64,000 nucleotides of DNA, from positions 14,099,501 to 14,163,500 of the forward strand of contig OX463807.1 in the NCBI GenBank assembly GCA_949825045.1. Reading direction: 5' to 3'. This DNA is from Argyresthia goedartella. Taxonomy: Eukaryota > Arthropoda > Insecta > Lepidoptera > Argyresthiidae. Under the pieces are notes generated by a model that was given only the letters and a program-made list of their open reading frames with translations, ran no database searches and was not told the DNA's origin. Both the position numbers and the translations under genes were made by a program. Shown here one piece after another: positions 22,533 through 32,554 of the stretch (its first letter is position 1; each line of letters starts with the position of its first letter).

Positions 22533-23079
22533 GGAACAACAGCGTACCGGTGGAAGCATTCAATGTTCTATTCATTCTCTACAAGGTAAAGGGTCTCCAC
22601 TGGTAACGTCAGCGATCGTCATTAGACGAATTTCGGGGTCACTCCCCACTGTTAAGGTGGCTGCTGAGGTGATAGAGACTTGCAAGGATGTCTCTCTCGC
22701 AGACAAACTTCTCGGTTCCTAGTCCCATAGATTTATTGATAGGAATGGATCTTTTTAATCAAATATTCGAGTGGAGTGCAGGAGACTGCAGCTGGGTGAG
22801 GGAATGCCAGTCGCCCATGGTTCTATATTTGGCTGGGTTTTGATAGGTAGAGCTCCCGTGGAGAGTTCGTCGTGTCATCAAGTAGTGTCTTTGTCCTGCA
22901 CTGTCGACTTGGACTCGGTGTTAACCAGGTTCTGGGAGGTCGAGGAGGTACCTTCCAAGGTTTTACAGGATCCAGAGAATCTGCTGTGTGAAAAACATTT
23001 TGTAGAGACTCATGTACACGAGATGTCACAGGAAGGTTTATGGTTCGTTTACCGTTCAAGCCAATTCAAAAACCTCTAG
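22471..23079 (+). pseudogene. BEL/Pao protease/RT linker in shifted frame
   Basis: Frame +1 continues the protease C-terminal region (SGILYGLGGKEQQRTGGS, GSLPTVKVAAEV), stops at 22720-22722 and resumes in the same frame at 22771 with GSIFGWVLIGRA and LTRFWEVEEV, the conserved block before the RT. It then passes to the frame of the next feature around 23040-23079. Confidence 0.75.
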
Positions 23080-25424
23080 GGGAAACTCGCAATAACGCTC
23101 TGAGGCGCTTCCACAATTTAGAGCGAAAGCTTCTCAGAGACGTCAAACTCAAGGAAATGTATGTAACTTTCATGGCCGACTATCTAGAGACAGGTCACAT
23201 GCGCTCAATATATGATGTCTCTACAAAGGAAAGTTACTTCATTCCCCACCATGGAATCTTAAAGGAGAGTAGTAGTACAACCAAACTGAGGGCTGTGTTC
23301 GACGCATCAGCGGCTAGTAGCTCAGGCGTGTCGCTTAATCAGGTTTTGATGCCGGGTCCCAAGTTGCAACAAAATATAGAGGACATCATTTTACGTTTCA
23401 GGACGCATCCCATCGTGTTCACCTGCGATATAAAACAAATGTATCGGCAGATCCGGATGCACGATGACGACTGCAGGTTCCAGACTATATTTTGGCGCGA
23501 ATCACCGCATCGCCCTTTACAAAAGTTTGAGCTCACGACTGTGACTTACGGGGTCTCTAGCGCCGCCTACTTAGCGATTCGAGTCGTACACGAGCTCGCC
23601 ACGCTCAACGAAGCCACGCATCCCGAGGCTGCTAGAGTTCTGCAGGAAGACACCTTCGTCGATGATGTCATCACAGGTAGTCAGGATGTAGAGTCTGCCA
23701 GAGTTTTGCAGCAACAGGTGGTCGATGTGTTGGCTCAAGGAGGCTTTTCAGTGAGGAAGTGGTCGAGTAACAGCGCCGAGGTGTTGGAAGGCTATCCGTC
23801 TGATCATCTTGAAGCGCCCCTTCGATTCGAAGAATCAGGGGACAACATTTTTAAAATTCTCGGGATTGAATGGAACTCTAGGACCGATAGTTTCGTTTAT
23901 CATGTCGGACATTTGGGTCCGTGCAATACTAAAAGGCAAATACTTTCAAATATCGCTAGGATTTACGACCCTTGTGGATATTTGGCACCGGTTACATTTT
24001 ACGCAAAGGCGATCATGCAGCGTTTGTGGGCTCATGATCTATCATGGGATGATCAACTGCCCGAAGAAATCGCCAACGTCTGGGATTCCTTCGTGGGTGG
24101 TTTCAGCTCTCTGAAAATTCCTCAAATACCAAGGTTCATCCTAAGTAGACAACCCTTGTGTTGTGCGCTTCTAGGTTTCTGCGACGCGTCGGAAAAGGGG
24201 TTTGCCGCCGTCGTGTATTTAAGGGTGGTCGATTCTACTGGTGAGGTAGGAGTGCATTTGCTTCTAGCGAAATCTAGAGTCGCTCCAATCAAACAAAAGC
24301 TGACCATACCACGCCTCGAGCTTTCAGGAGCCGTACTCCTCGCTCGGCTGGTATGTCATGTCAAAGGAGTTTTAGGTAGTAGGATTGACATTTCTGACAC
24401 CGTCGCCTGGTGTGATTCCAGCATTGTTCTGGCCTGGCTTCGAACTCCTCCTCATAAGCTCCAGACTTATGAGGGGAATAGAGTTACTCAGATCCAAGGC
24501 CTCGTCCCGTTGGTGAAGTGGCGCTATGTGCCCTCCGCACTCAATCCAGCTGATTGTGCGAGTAGGGGATTGTTGCCAAAGGACGTCGTCTCTCATGAGC
24601 TGTGGTGGTCCCCACCATGGCTGAAAGAAGATACAGAATCATGGCCTGCCGACATCCAGCCAGTCGACGAGGTTTCAGAGATGGCCGTCTCTACATTTAA
24701 CGTCGTCAAGGAAGATAAAGGTGAAGGAACTGTTTCCTTTCCACTGATTACTCGTTTCAGTTCTCTGACTGTATTGCAGCGTGTGTTCGCGTGGGTGTTG
24801 CGCTTCATCCACAACACTCGCAATCCCAAAATCAAGGTATCAGGTTCACTTGCAGCTCAAGAGCTGCGAGATGCTTTACATAAGGCCATCAAGTTGGTGC
24901 AAGGGGAAGTCTTTGCTGATCAGCTCAAAGCACTTCAAGGAAACGGTTCGTTGAAGGGTCCAATCGCTCGTCTCCACCCGTTCCTAGATTCAGAAGGTCT
25001 CCTACGCGTCGGCGGGAGACTTAAGCACTCCAACTTACCTTATGCAGTCAAGCATCCGCTTTTGTTGCCCAAGGCACACCATCTGACAAACATTATCATC
25101 GAGCATTATCACCAGGTCAATTTACATGCGGGACCTGCGTGTCTGATAAACATTCTTCACCAGAGGTTCTGGATATTATCGGCTCGACGTGTGGTTCGAC
25201 ATGTAATTTTCAAATGTCACCGCTGTCATCGGCTTAAGGCCAAACCTCTGGAGCCCTTCATGGGCGATCTACCTCCAAGTAGAGTCCGTGAAGCACGCCC
25301 ATTCATCAAGGTCGGCATCGATCTCGGGGGACCTTTCCTTGTGAAAGTCTCTACATTGCGCAATGCTAAGACAACGAAAGCGTATCTCTGCTTATTCGTC
25401 TGTCTCGCTGTCAAGGCACCTTGA
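23040..25424 (+). CDS. BEL/Pao reverse transcriptase, RNase H and integrase zinc-binding region
   Basis: Long open frame of 794 residues. RT motifs: [34 protein letters not shown] and the catalytic FVDD (about residue 215). RNase [18 protein letters not shown] and, later, NPADCASRG. The integrase N-terminal H2C2 zinc site is at [16 protein letters not shown]...CHRCHR, then the first catalytic Asp in [10 protein letters not shown]. The frame stops shortly after this at a frameshift near 25415, where the integrase core continues in the frame starting 25363. Confidence 0.88.
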   Translation: MVRLPFKPIQKPLGETRNNALRRFHNLERKLLRDVKLKEMYVTFMADYLETGHMRSIYDVSTKESYFIPHHGILKESSSTTKLRAVFDASAASSSGVSLNQVLMPGPKLQQNIEDIILRFRTHPIVFTCDIKQMYRQIRMHDDDCRFQTIFWRESPHRPLQKFELTTVTYGVSSAAYLAIRVVHELATLNEATHPEAARVLQEDTFVDDVITGSQDVESARVLQQQVVDVLAQGGFSVRKWSSNSAEVLEGYPSDHLEAPLRFEESGDNIFKILGIEWNSRTDSFVYHVGHLGPCNTKRQILSNIARIYDPCGYLAPVTFYAKAIMQRLWAHDLSWDDQLPEEIANVWDSFVGGFSSLKIPQIPRFILSRQPLCCALLGFCDASEKGFAAVVYLRVVDSTGEVGVHLLLAKSRVAPIKQKLTIPRLELSGAVLLARLVCHVKGVLGSRIDISDTVAWCDSSIVLAWLRTPPHKLQTYEGNRVTQIQGLVPLVKWRYVPSALNPADCASRGLLPKDVVSHELWWSPPWLKEDTESWPADIQPVDEVSEMAVSTFNVVKEDKGEGTVSFPLITRFSSLTVLQRVFAWVLRFIHNTRNPKIKVSGSLAAQELRDALHKAIKLVQGEVFADQLKALQGNGSLKGPIARLHPFLDSEGLLRVGGRLKHSNLPYAVKHPLLLPKAHHLTNIIIEHYHQVNLHAGPACLINILHQRFWILSARRVVRHVIFKCHRCHRLKAKPLEPFMGDLPPSRVREARPFIKVGIDLGGPFLVKVSTLRNAKTTKAYLCLFVCLAVKAP

Positions 25425-26209
25425 AGTAGTGACAGAACTTTCGACAAACGCTTTTCTAGCTTGCTTTCATCGCTTCGTGTCGAGAAGGGGAATGGTGACG
25501 GACTGCTTTACTGACTGCGGAAAGAATTTCCAAGGCGCCAAACGCTACCTAAGCGAGGTAGAGTCTTTCTGGGATCGAAATCAGAAAGACATCAATTGTG
25601 AAATTGTGAAGGTTAGCGTCAACTGGCATATGAATCCTCCGTATAGTCCTCATATGGGCGGACTTTGGGATTCAGCTATCAAGTCTGCTAAAGGCTTACT
25701 AAAACGTACAATAGGAGAGCGTATTCTCACATTCGAAGAGTTGAGTACCGTCTTCGCAAAGATCGAGGCTGTGCTTAATTCTAGACCTCAATGTCCCTTG
25801 TCAAGTGATCCAAACACTCTCGATGCGCTAACACCCGGTCATTTCAACCGGTCAACCGCTAAATGCTCTACCAGAGTATGATTTCAATGACACACCCATC
25901 TCTCGCCTCAACCGTTGGCAACTCATACAACAAATAACACAACATTTCTGGCGTAGATGGCAGCTAGAGTATTTGCACAATTTACAACAACGCATGAAGT
26001 GGTGTAAGCCTATCCCCAATCTTCAATTGGGAGATCTAGTTCTCATAAAATCGGACGATTTACCGCCTCTCCAGTGGCGAAAAGGGAGAGTCACCGCTCT
26101 AGATCCCGGCTCAGACGGTGTCATTCGTGTGGTCGAACTGAAAACGAGCTCTGGGTCTTGTCTCAGATCGTTGTCAAAGGTTTGTCCACTACCAACGTTT
26201 GACAATTAG
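25363..26209 (+). pseudogene. BEL/Pao integrase core and C-terminal domain, two frames
   Basis: Continuation of pol after a frameshift. The core reads [34 protein letters not shown] (second Asp) and [20 protein letters not shown]. The position normally holding the catalytic Glu (GGLWEAAVK in the family) is Asp here. Another frameshift near 25880 precedes the C-terminal domain at 25973-26209 (LQLGDLVLIKSDDLPPLQW, GSDGVIRVVEL), matching the DUF5641-type end of Pao pol, with a stop at 26207. Confidence 0.82.
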
Positions 26210-26431
26210 GTTAGTGACATGAGCTTTATAAGTTTTATTTTGTACTTAAAATAAATAAATAAAATAAAAAATAAAAATAAAAAGCCTTTTAATATCTCAT
26301 AATAAAAAAATAGGATTTAACATTTCATTTTTCATGCATTAAATAAATTTAAATTAGGTACATTATTATTTTTAGTATTATAGCAGATTGATTATTATTA
26401 TTAATTGTAAAAAATTGTTGTCGTGCTAATT

Positions 26432-28660
26432 TTATGAGAGCCCTGATCGGGTGAAGTCCTCCTCTAAGCGATGCCACTCTTCCCTATCTTCCGCGCGTTT
26501 AAGCCAGTCCTTTCCTGCGACCTCCACAATGTCGTCCGACCATCTCTTGTTTGGCCGTCCCGGTCGTCGTCGTCCTTCTTCTGGTCCCTTCCACTCCGTC
26601 GCTGCCCTAGTCCATCTGCCGTCTTTCAATCTAGCCAGGTGTCCAGCCCATCTCCACTTCATCCTTGTCACGTGTTCGACGGCGTCGATGACTTTTGTTT
26701 TTTCTCTTATTTCTGAACTTCGTTTTCTATCTTTTAGCCTTACATTGGTTATACTTCTCTCCATCGCCTTCTGGCACATGGAGATTTTTCTTGCGTTTTC
26801 AGCAGTAAGTGTCCAGGTTTGACATCCGTATGTGAGTGAGGGAAGTATACATGTATTAAGTATTTTAGACTTCAGTTTTATTGGTATATCTCCTTTTAAA
26901 ATCTCTTTCATGGACCAATATTTCTTCCATGCTATGGTGATACGGCGTTCTATTTCTTCTTTGTCTACATTTCTGAAAGATATCATTTTCCCTAAGTAAA
27001 TGTATTCGTCTACATATTCAATTTCTTTATTTTCGATCTTTATTGGGACCTTTCCCGCATTTGTCATGATCTTTGTTTTTGTGAAATTCATTTCGAGTCC
27101 TGCTCTATGGCTATGATAACTTAATTCGCTCATCATGTTTTCCAGTTCTTTTGGTTCTCTCGCAAATAGTACTATATCATCTGCAAATCTTAAGTGGCTC
27201 AAGTACTTGCCTCCGATGTTTATACCACTTTTTGTCCAGTCAATGCGATGGACAATCGATTCCAGCACCGCTATGAATAGTTTAGGTGACATGGGGTCTC
27301 CTTGTTTGACTCCTCTTCCTATTCTGAATCGTTGGCCGGTTTTGTCGAGTCTAACTCTACCGATACTATTCTTATAGATTTCTTGAATTATCTCGGTGTA
27401 TCGTTGCTCTACCTTATGCAAGTTCAAAGCTGACCATAGAGAGTTGTGTGAAATCGTATCGAAGGCCTTGCAGTAATCCACAAAACCTATGTAGAGTTCA
27501 GTGTTAAATTCTTTATGCTTTTGTATAATTTGACTGACTGTTTGAAGATGATCTATGGTGCTGTATCCTGATCTAAATCCAGCTTGCTCTATCGGCTGTT
27601 TCCTGTCTATTGTGTTATCGAGTGTTCTCGTGAGGCAGTATGAAAAAAGCTTGTAGATTTATGACATTAGACTAATTGGTCTATAGTTTGATACGTCGCC
27701 TGGGTCTCCCTTCTTGTATATCAAAATAATTTCGGATTCATTCCATTGTGTCGGGATTTCTTTGGAGTTCATAATTTTGTGGAATAATTTGTGTAGTAGT
27801 CCAGAGAGTTCCTTCTCTCCGCTTTTCAGTGCTTCATTTATAATTCCACCTGGTCCTGGACTTTTTTGATTTTGTAAATGTCTGATGCCTTTTATTATCT
27901 CGGTTAAAGTGAAGGTAAGTCTATCTGGGAGCTTGCATGGTTCTCTGATTTTTTCTACTTCTGCGTCATGTGACGGAAAAAGATTTTTCTCTTGATAGAG
28001 TTTTCTGTAAAAATCTGTCGCAATTTGTATTATGTTTGACCTATTCTCAGTGGTTCTTTGGTTTTGTTTCAGTCTTGGGATCCAGGTTTTTTGGAATCGT
28101 AAGATTTTTTGAGCTCCTTTTATTCCTCCTGTGGTTGCTATAGCGGTTTCGTAGCATGTAAGCTTGAATTTCTTATAAGCTTTTGATAATAGCTTTTTTG
28201 TTTCCTTGTAGAGTATTTTTAATTCTTTTCTTGCTTCTCCATTCAGAGGTTTTTTAGCTTGTAGAGTTTGGCGACGTTTGATGAGAGTTACTATTGTTTC
28301 TGGAATCTGGAAGCGTGAAGATGTACAGCAGCTTTCCTTTGATTCTGTCAGACTGTCTATGATAATTGATTCAATTTTGTTGTATAATGTTTGAATATTT
28401 TGTATTTCGTTCACTGTTTGTGTGGTTTCTTTTGTCAGGTTACTGGATAGGTTTCTGACGAAGTTTTCTTGTTCTTTTAAAGTTTTAAGCGATGATTTTT
28501 GGTTCGAAAAAGTTCTTCTGCATTTCTTGATACATCTTACTTGCATGGTTCCTCTGACAAGGCGGTGATCTGATGGGAATGAGATGCTCTTGAGTACCTC
28601 TACATTTGTAAAGTTGTTTTTGCAGTTACTTATAGTCAATTTCGTTTTTAGTGCGTCCAT
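26432..28660 (-). pseudogene. RTE-like ORF2, reverse transcriptase part with one in-frame stop
   Basis: Single minus-strand frame interrupted only by TAA at 27659-27661 (between NYRPISLMS and IYKLFSYCL). Upstream part: ILIYKKGDPGDVSNYRPISL. Downstream: RT catalytic FADDIVLFA, then GLEMNFTKTKIM, ILPSLTYGCQTWTL, and the C-terminal MKWRWAGHLARLKDGRW, RRPGRPNKRWSDDI tail characteristic of RTE/BovB-like elements. Reverse-transcribes its own transcript at a nicked target in the family. Because stop TAA is alone in about 740 codons, decay looks recent. Confidence 0.85.
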
Positions 28661-29240
28661 CTGGGGACATCCAGGTCCATCTTTGATTTATTTTCTTTTT
28701 GTAGAGTGTATTGATGACTGTAGTGTTATGTTCGTATGCAAATTGCACTAAACGGTCTCCTCTCTCATTTCGAGTGCCTGATCCGAATTTTCCAATGATA
28801 GAGTTGGTGTTCTCGTTTGCTATTCCTAGTTTGGCATTGAAGTCTCCCATTATGACAATTTTTTCATAAGCTCTTTGCCTTGCTTTACAGATGTCTGAGT
28901 AGAACTTTTCCACGTCTTCTTCGCTTGCTTTTTCGGTGGGGGCGTATACTTGCAATATGGAGAGTTTGAAGTCCTTGAATCTTATGTTGAGCACTGCCAC
29001 TCTATCTGAAATCGCTATAAATTCTTCGATGTTGTTTTTGTGCTGGTTTTGAACTAGGAATCCGACTCCGTACTGGCTTTTTTTGCTACTGGTATGACAG
29101 AAAGTGCACCATTTTCTTTCTTCTATTGTATATTCTCTACGTCTGATTTCGGATAGTCCCATAATGTCCCATTTAACATGTTCTAGAGATTTTTCCAGCT
29201 CTATCATTCTTTCTTCACTTAATAGGGATTTTACGTTGTA
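28626..29240 (-). pseudogene. RTE-like ORF2, endonuclease part
   Basis: Apurinic-like endonuclease domain: YNVKSLLSEERMIELEKSLE, WDIMGLSEIRRR (catalytic Glu), IMGDFNAKLG (Asp/Asn), GRTKNEIDY. It starts at the very edge of the MITE (29240), which cuts off the first strand carrying the TYNV motif, and it is joined to the RT frame only after a one-base shift near 28640; the expected SDHRLVRG with the catalytic His is in the RT frame. Confidence 0.82.
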
Positions 29241-29458
29241 TGTACTATCGAACCATCTGAATCATGACCCACCATAAGCTTATTTTGCTAAACCCCTTAA
29301 ATGCAAGTAGGTCGAAATTCGCTTGAAGGTTTATTTCCTTGGTAACGAACTTGTTATCATTTGATTAGACACTGACATTTTGATAGATCTTACAAGTTTG
29401 AAAGTTTCAAACGAATTATCAGGCAAAAGGGTCATGATTCAGTTGGTTCGATTGTACA
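29241..29458. mobile_element. 218-bp MITE, TA target duplication, inside LINE ORF2
   Basis: Terminal inverted repeats 29241-29270 and 29429-29458 match at 28 of 30 positions (TGTAC(T/A)ATCGAACCA... CTGAATCATGACCC) and are flanked by TA on both sides (29239-29240, 29459-29460). TA target plus long TIR suggests a Tc1/mariner-type non-autonomous element. No coding capacity. It separates ORF1 from the endonuclease. Confidence 0.9.
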
Positions 29459-29575
29459 TATGTAGAGATTGCTTAGAGGGTTTTTGTCTACTGTCTCCAC
29501 GGTGACCGGCCGTTTTGGAGAAGAGTTTGTTATATTATTATTTAAAATGTGTGCTGAAGAGGAGGCTTCGTGTTC

Positions 29576-30422
29576 TCATACGATCTCTGAAGTATTCTTT
29601 TCTGTGGTTTCACTTGATTCCTCGCTAGTGTTATTGGACACCGTGTAGTATGATGTTATCGTGTTTGGGGCTGTGGCGGCTGGAGGAGGGCTAGATCGTT
29701 TCAGTTTTTTGGCATGAATGTTCTGCGTGGTATTTTTGTACGTTCTTTTTGTGTTTTTGTTGTTTGCATTCGAGTAAATCTGCCTCTGTGGGGATTCTGA
29801 CTCGGATAGTTGGCGTTTTTTTCTGTTCATATCTTCCTTGTCTCTTATTACCAGTTTATCATAGTTAATATATGCAATGTGTCCTTTTTTCTTTTCTTGC
29901 TCTACTTGTTTCTGTAATTCTTGGCGTATTTTTAGTATTTTTGTAGAGAACTCCTGTTTGACGTAGTAGTTGGAAAGTTGGCTTTTATTTTTCAAAATTC
30001 TTATCTTTTTAGCCATATTTGTGAAGGCTACAGCGACAGGTCTAGGTTTATTTCCTTGCTTTCCCACTCTTCTTACTGATTCAATTTCCGATTCCTGTAT
30101 ATCTATGTTGATTTCTGATATAATTTTCCAGTATCTTCTTTTGCAGGTCGAGGTACGAGGTTTCTCCTTCTTCGACTCCGAAGAAAACTAAATTTTTTTG
30201 TTTGGTATTTCTTTCGAGTGCATCCAGACGTTTTTCTTGGTCATCTAGCTGTGCTTGTATTGCTTTTATGTCGCAGCCCAGGTTCTCAAATTTTTCGTTA
30301 ATATTTGAATTTATGTTTGATGTTATTTTATTTTCCAGATGAGTGAATTGGGAATTTATTGACATAAATTTTTGTGTGAAATTTTCATTCATTTGTTGGA
30401 TCAGTTTCTGCAATTCCTCCAT
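29576..30422 (-). pseudogene. RTE-like LINE ORF1 (coiled-coil/nucleic-acid-binding), frameshifted
   Basis: First part, 113 residues from ATG 30422: a predicted coiled coil (MEELQKLIQQMNENFTQKF, QLDDQEKRLDALER) followed by NLVFFGVEEGETSYLDLQ, the start of an RRM-like ORF1 domain. Second part, in a shifted frame from about 30067: GNKPRPVAVAFTNMAKKIRI, NYDKLVIRDKE and a Lys/Ser/Thr-rich tail. ORF1 proteins of this type trimerise and bind the LINE RNA. The shift near 30075 would inactivate it. Confidence 0.7.
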
Positions 30423-30445
30423 TTATTAATGTTTCCTGTTAAGTG

Positions 30446-31276
30446 TTAAGTTAAGTCGGGCGTCACTGGTGGCGCCGCAAAATGTGGTGGCTGGAAATGG
30501 TACTTATACTGTAGCTCGTAAGCGCCCTCTATATTTTTGCTCGTAGCGCCCTCTTTTGGTGAGTAGCACGACTTATTTGTTATTGAGTTGTAACGCCCTC
30601 TGTTAGTGAGAGTTTGCAGCACTGGTTTTGTTGTAGTAGCGCCCTCTATTAGTGAGCGGATGCGACTGATTTGTCGCTGGCGTTGGTAGTGGCTCCCTCT
30701 ATCGATTATTTGCGAGGTTGAGGTGACGCTTCTTTTTGAAATACCGATCGTAACGGTGATTTTGGCACTTTTTTGATGTTTCTTTGTGTTAATCACTGTT
30801 TTCACTATTAGTTTTGGTTTTTCACTTTTCTATTTCTTGTCTTGTATGTTTAATTAAGTTTTAGCACTGTGTTCTTAAATTTCTTCGTGGTTTTAGTCCG
30901 AAATTGCCGTTGAAACTATTTCACTTGCTTTGATGCTTTCTTCTTAATTCACGGACTTGCCAACACTTGCACGGGAGAATTGTCGCCTCCGCTTTACTAT
31001 TCACATATATCACTGTCCCAGTTATTGTATTTTGTGTCCCTTCACTTTGTTGTTCAAATTTTTATGTCCGTTGGCGTAACTTTATTTATTGTGTTTGAAC
31101 TGTGTTTCTCTTCATATTTCACTGTAATTCAATGCTTTTTAGTTTGTTAATCACTTAAGGGTTCTCAACAAACTATTTGGTGTAGATATTATGCACTTTA
31201 GACACAAAAACAGAATAATATTTACGGAGCCTTTGTTTACTGGTCGGCGGTGTTGCCAGCATCTTTTAGTCACAGC
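30446..31276 (-). promoter_or_regulatory. LINE 5' untranslated region with five GCGCCCTCT-type motifs
   Basis: TAGCGCCCTCTATTAGTGAG or close variants occur at about 30511, 30543, 30590, 30637 and 30689 (plus-strand reading), spaced roughly 30-50 bp. The array is upstream of ORF1, where LINE promoters lie. The core is close to the CTCF recognition motif of insects. A 119-residue ORF across it is made of this repeat and is not considered a protein. Confidence 0.5.
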
Positions 31277-31406
31277 TATTTTGTACTTAGGTAAGGAAAA
31301 TCAACTAGTTTTAAATTTAGATAAGATTTAAAATAATTTTATAAGGAAAATCATCTTAAGGAAACTTATCTTAAGGAATATTATCTGAAAGAGCTCAATA
31401 GCTCTT

Positions 31407-31420
31407 TCGGGAGGTGGTTA
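31407..31420 (+). promoter_or_regulatory. Polypurine tract of the BEL/Pao element
   Basis: CGGGAGGTGGTTA lies immediately before the 3' LTR, the site from which plus-strand DNA synthesis is primed in LTR elements. Confidence 0.55.
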
Positions 31421-31799
31421 TGTTAGGTGTAGAATGGGAGTAGGATTAAAATTTCGCGCCTATGCCAATTTATCCTTTACCTTCCATTCCCTTTATCCAC
31501 TCACGCGTGGGTAGAAGAAAAGAAGAGGATGACAGCTGTCATAGACACCACACTTTTGCCACCACGGATCGGTTCGGTCGACATTACCGTTTTGTCCCGT
31601 CAACTGCTTTTCTATGGGCTCGAGTCCTCGCGTCGCCTTACAACCGTCGCGATAAGGAGAATCAGCAACCTCACCCGATGAACGGAAAGTGATTGAAGCC
31701 CACTCAAATCAGGCAAGAACACCAGAAGCCTCAGACTCATCATTGAACCAGCGAAGAGGAGCACGCGTGAGTTTCATCTCCTTCAATCTTTTCCCAACA
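31421..31799 (+). repeat. 3' LTR of the BEL/Pao element
   Basis: 379 bp, same TGTTAGG...CCCAACA ends as the 5' LTR, followed by ACAGG. It lacks 15 bases present in the 5' LTR near 20400. Confidence 0.92.
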
Positions 31800-32310
31800 A
31801 CAGGCTTAGGACCTGCAACCGAAAAAAGTTATTTAATTGTTCGATCAAAACTTAAGGTTGGCGTATTTAAAAGCTGAGAATGTACAATTATTCTGCAATC
31901 ACGAAGATTTTTTCATTTTAGTTTTAAAAACCCAATGGATTTTTCATAGCTTTTTTGGTCTTTAAAAGCTTTGTTTTTAAATCTGGGATCTAAAATTGCG
32001 GCTTCCGAGTTTAAGACATGTCTCTCGCAGGAGGAAAAATGTTTTTCTGTTTAAATTTTCATAGCTGATTCATACTTTATTATGGGCCTTTTGTTCTGCC
32101 TCCGGAGGCCCGAAAACGAGCCTGGCTTATAGGCTGGCTTATACCGCGTGTTACTATAAGGGTTACCTGGGGAATGTGCGCGATCCATCTAGGCACCCCA
32201 TCTGTGCAATACCGCGCATTTCAGTGATTGTGATGATACTAGTACGGTCAAGTGTAATGAATGCCCAGAGAACTGCCGATACTCTTAGGCATCCCATCTG
32301 TGCAAGCCCT

Positions 32311-32554
32311 AGAATTCTAGGCCAGGTGCACGTCTGAGCCACGCAGCGACAGGCCGGCAGCGAGCGACGCCTACGCAACACACCCTCAACGCTACTGCCT
32401 CCACCACCACCGCCGCTAAAAACACCAACCTGGTGAGTTCATTCCGATTAGGACATCATTGATAGTGATTATCTATCTCTAACTTTATTTCTCTCAGGAC
32501 CACTCGCCGCCTGACAATAATAAACCACCACTTACCGCGGCCGTGGTCGCCCGG
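32311..32554 (+). pseudogene. N-terminal coding part of the OTU-type LINE, with intron-like gap
   Basis: An open frame from 32313 (GARLSHAATGRQRATPTQHT, then ATASTTTAAKNTNL) meets a donor CTG|GTGAGT at 32433. After 66 bases with a pyrimidine-rich acceptor CTCTCAG, it continues in frame with DHSPPDNNKPPLTAAVVAR up to the TIR element. An intron in a retroelement would be unusual, so either the splice-like pattern is accidental or the 5' part has another origin. Upstream, TAGGCA-CCCATCTGTGCAA is directly repeated at about 32190 and 32287. Confidence 0.35.

Larger units (their letters stand above)
26249..31276 (-). mobile_element. RTE-like LINE, ~5 kb, inserted antisense into the BEL/Pao 3' region
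   Basis: Contains, on the minus strand, a repeat-bearing 5' region (30446-31276), ORF1 (29576-30422) and an endonuclease-RT ORF2 (26432-29240). The 13-base direct repeat TATTTTGTACTTA at 26236-26248 and 31277-31289 brackets it exactly and is best read as its TSD. The 3' end carries a T/A-rich low-complexity tail (26249-26285) rather than simple poly(A). Breaks: a frameshift in ORF1 near 30075, a MITE at 29241-29458, a frameshift near 28640 and a TAA at 27659-27661. Confidence 0.8.
20260..31799 (+). mobile_element. Complete BEL/Pao LTR retrotransposon insertion with nested LINE
   Basis: LTRs 20260-20653 and 31421-31799 are near-identical and flanked by the perfect 5-bp TSD ACAGG (20255-20259 and 31800-31804). 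The order is LTR, primer-site-like leader, gag, protease, RT, RNase H, integrase, purine tract, LTR. The 11.5-kb span includes about 5 kb of foreign LINE (26249-31276); without it the element is about 6.5 kb, normal for Pao. The coding frames contain at least six breaks, so this copy cannot encode its own proteins. Confidence 0.92.

Noticed and set aside
30446..30805. 119-residue minus ORF before LINE ORF1 as an extra protein
   Set aside because: Composed of the GCGCCCTCT repeat array; low-complexity and without homologous motif.
32433..32498. GTGAGT...CTCAG stretch as proof of a host intron
   Set aside because: It lies inside the unit bounded by the LINE direct repeats, so it belongs to the mobile element or is fortuitous; recorded only as a splice-like gap.
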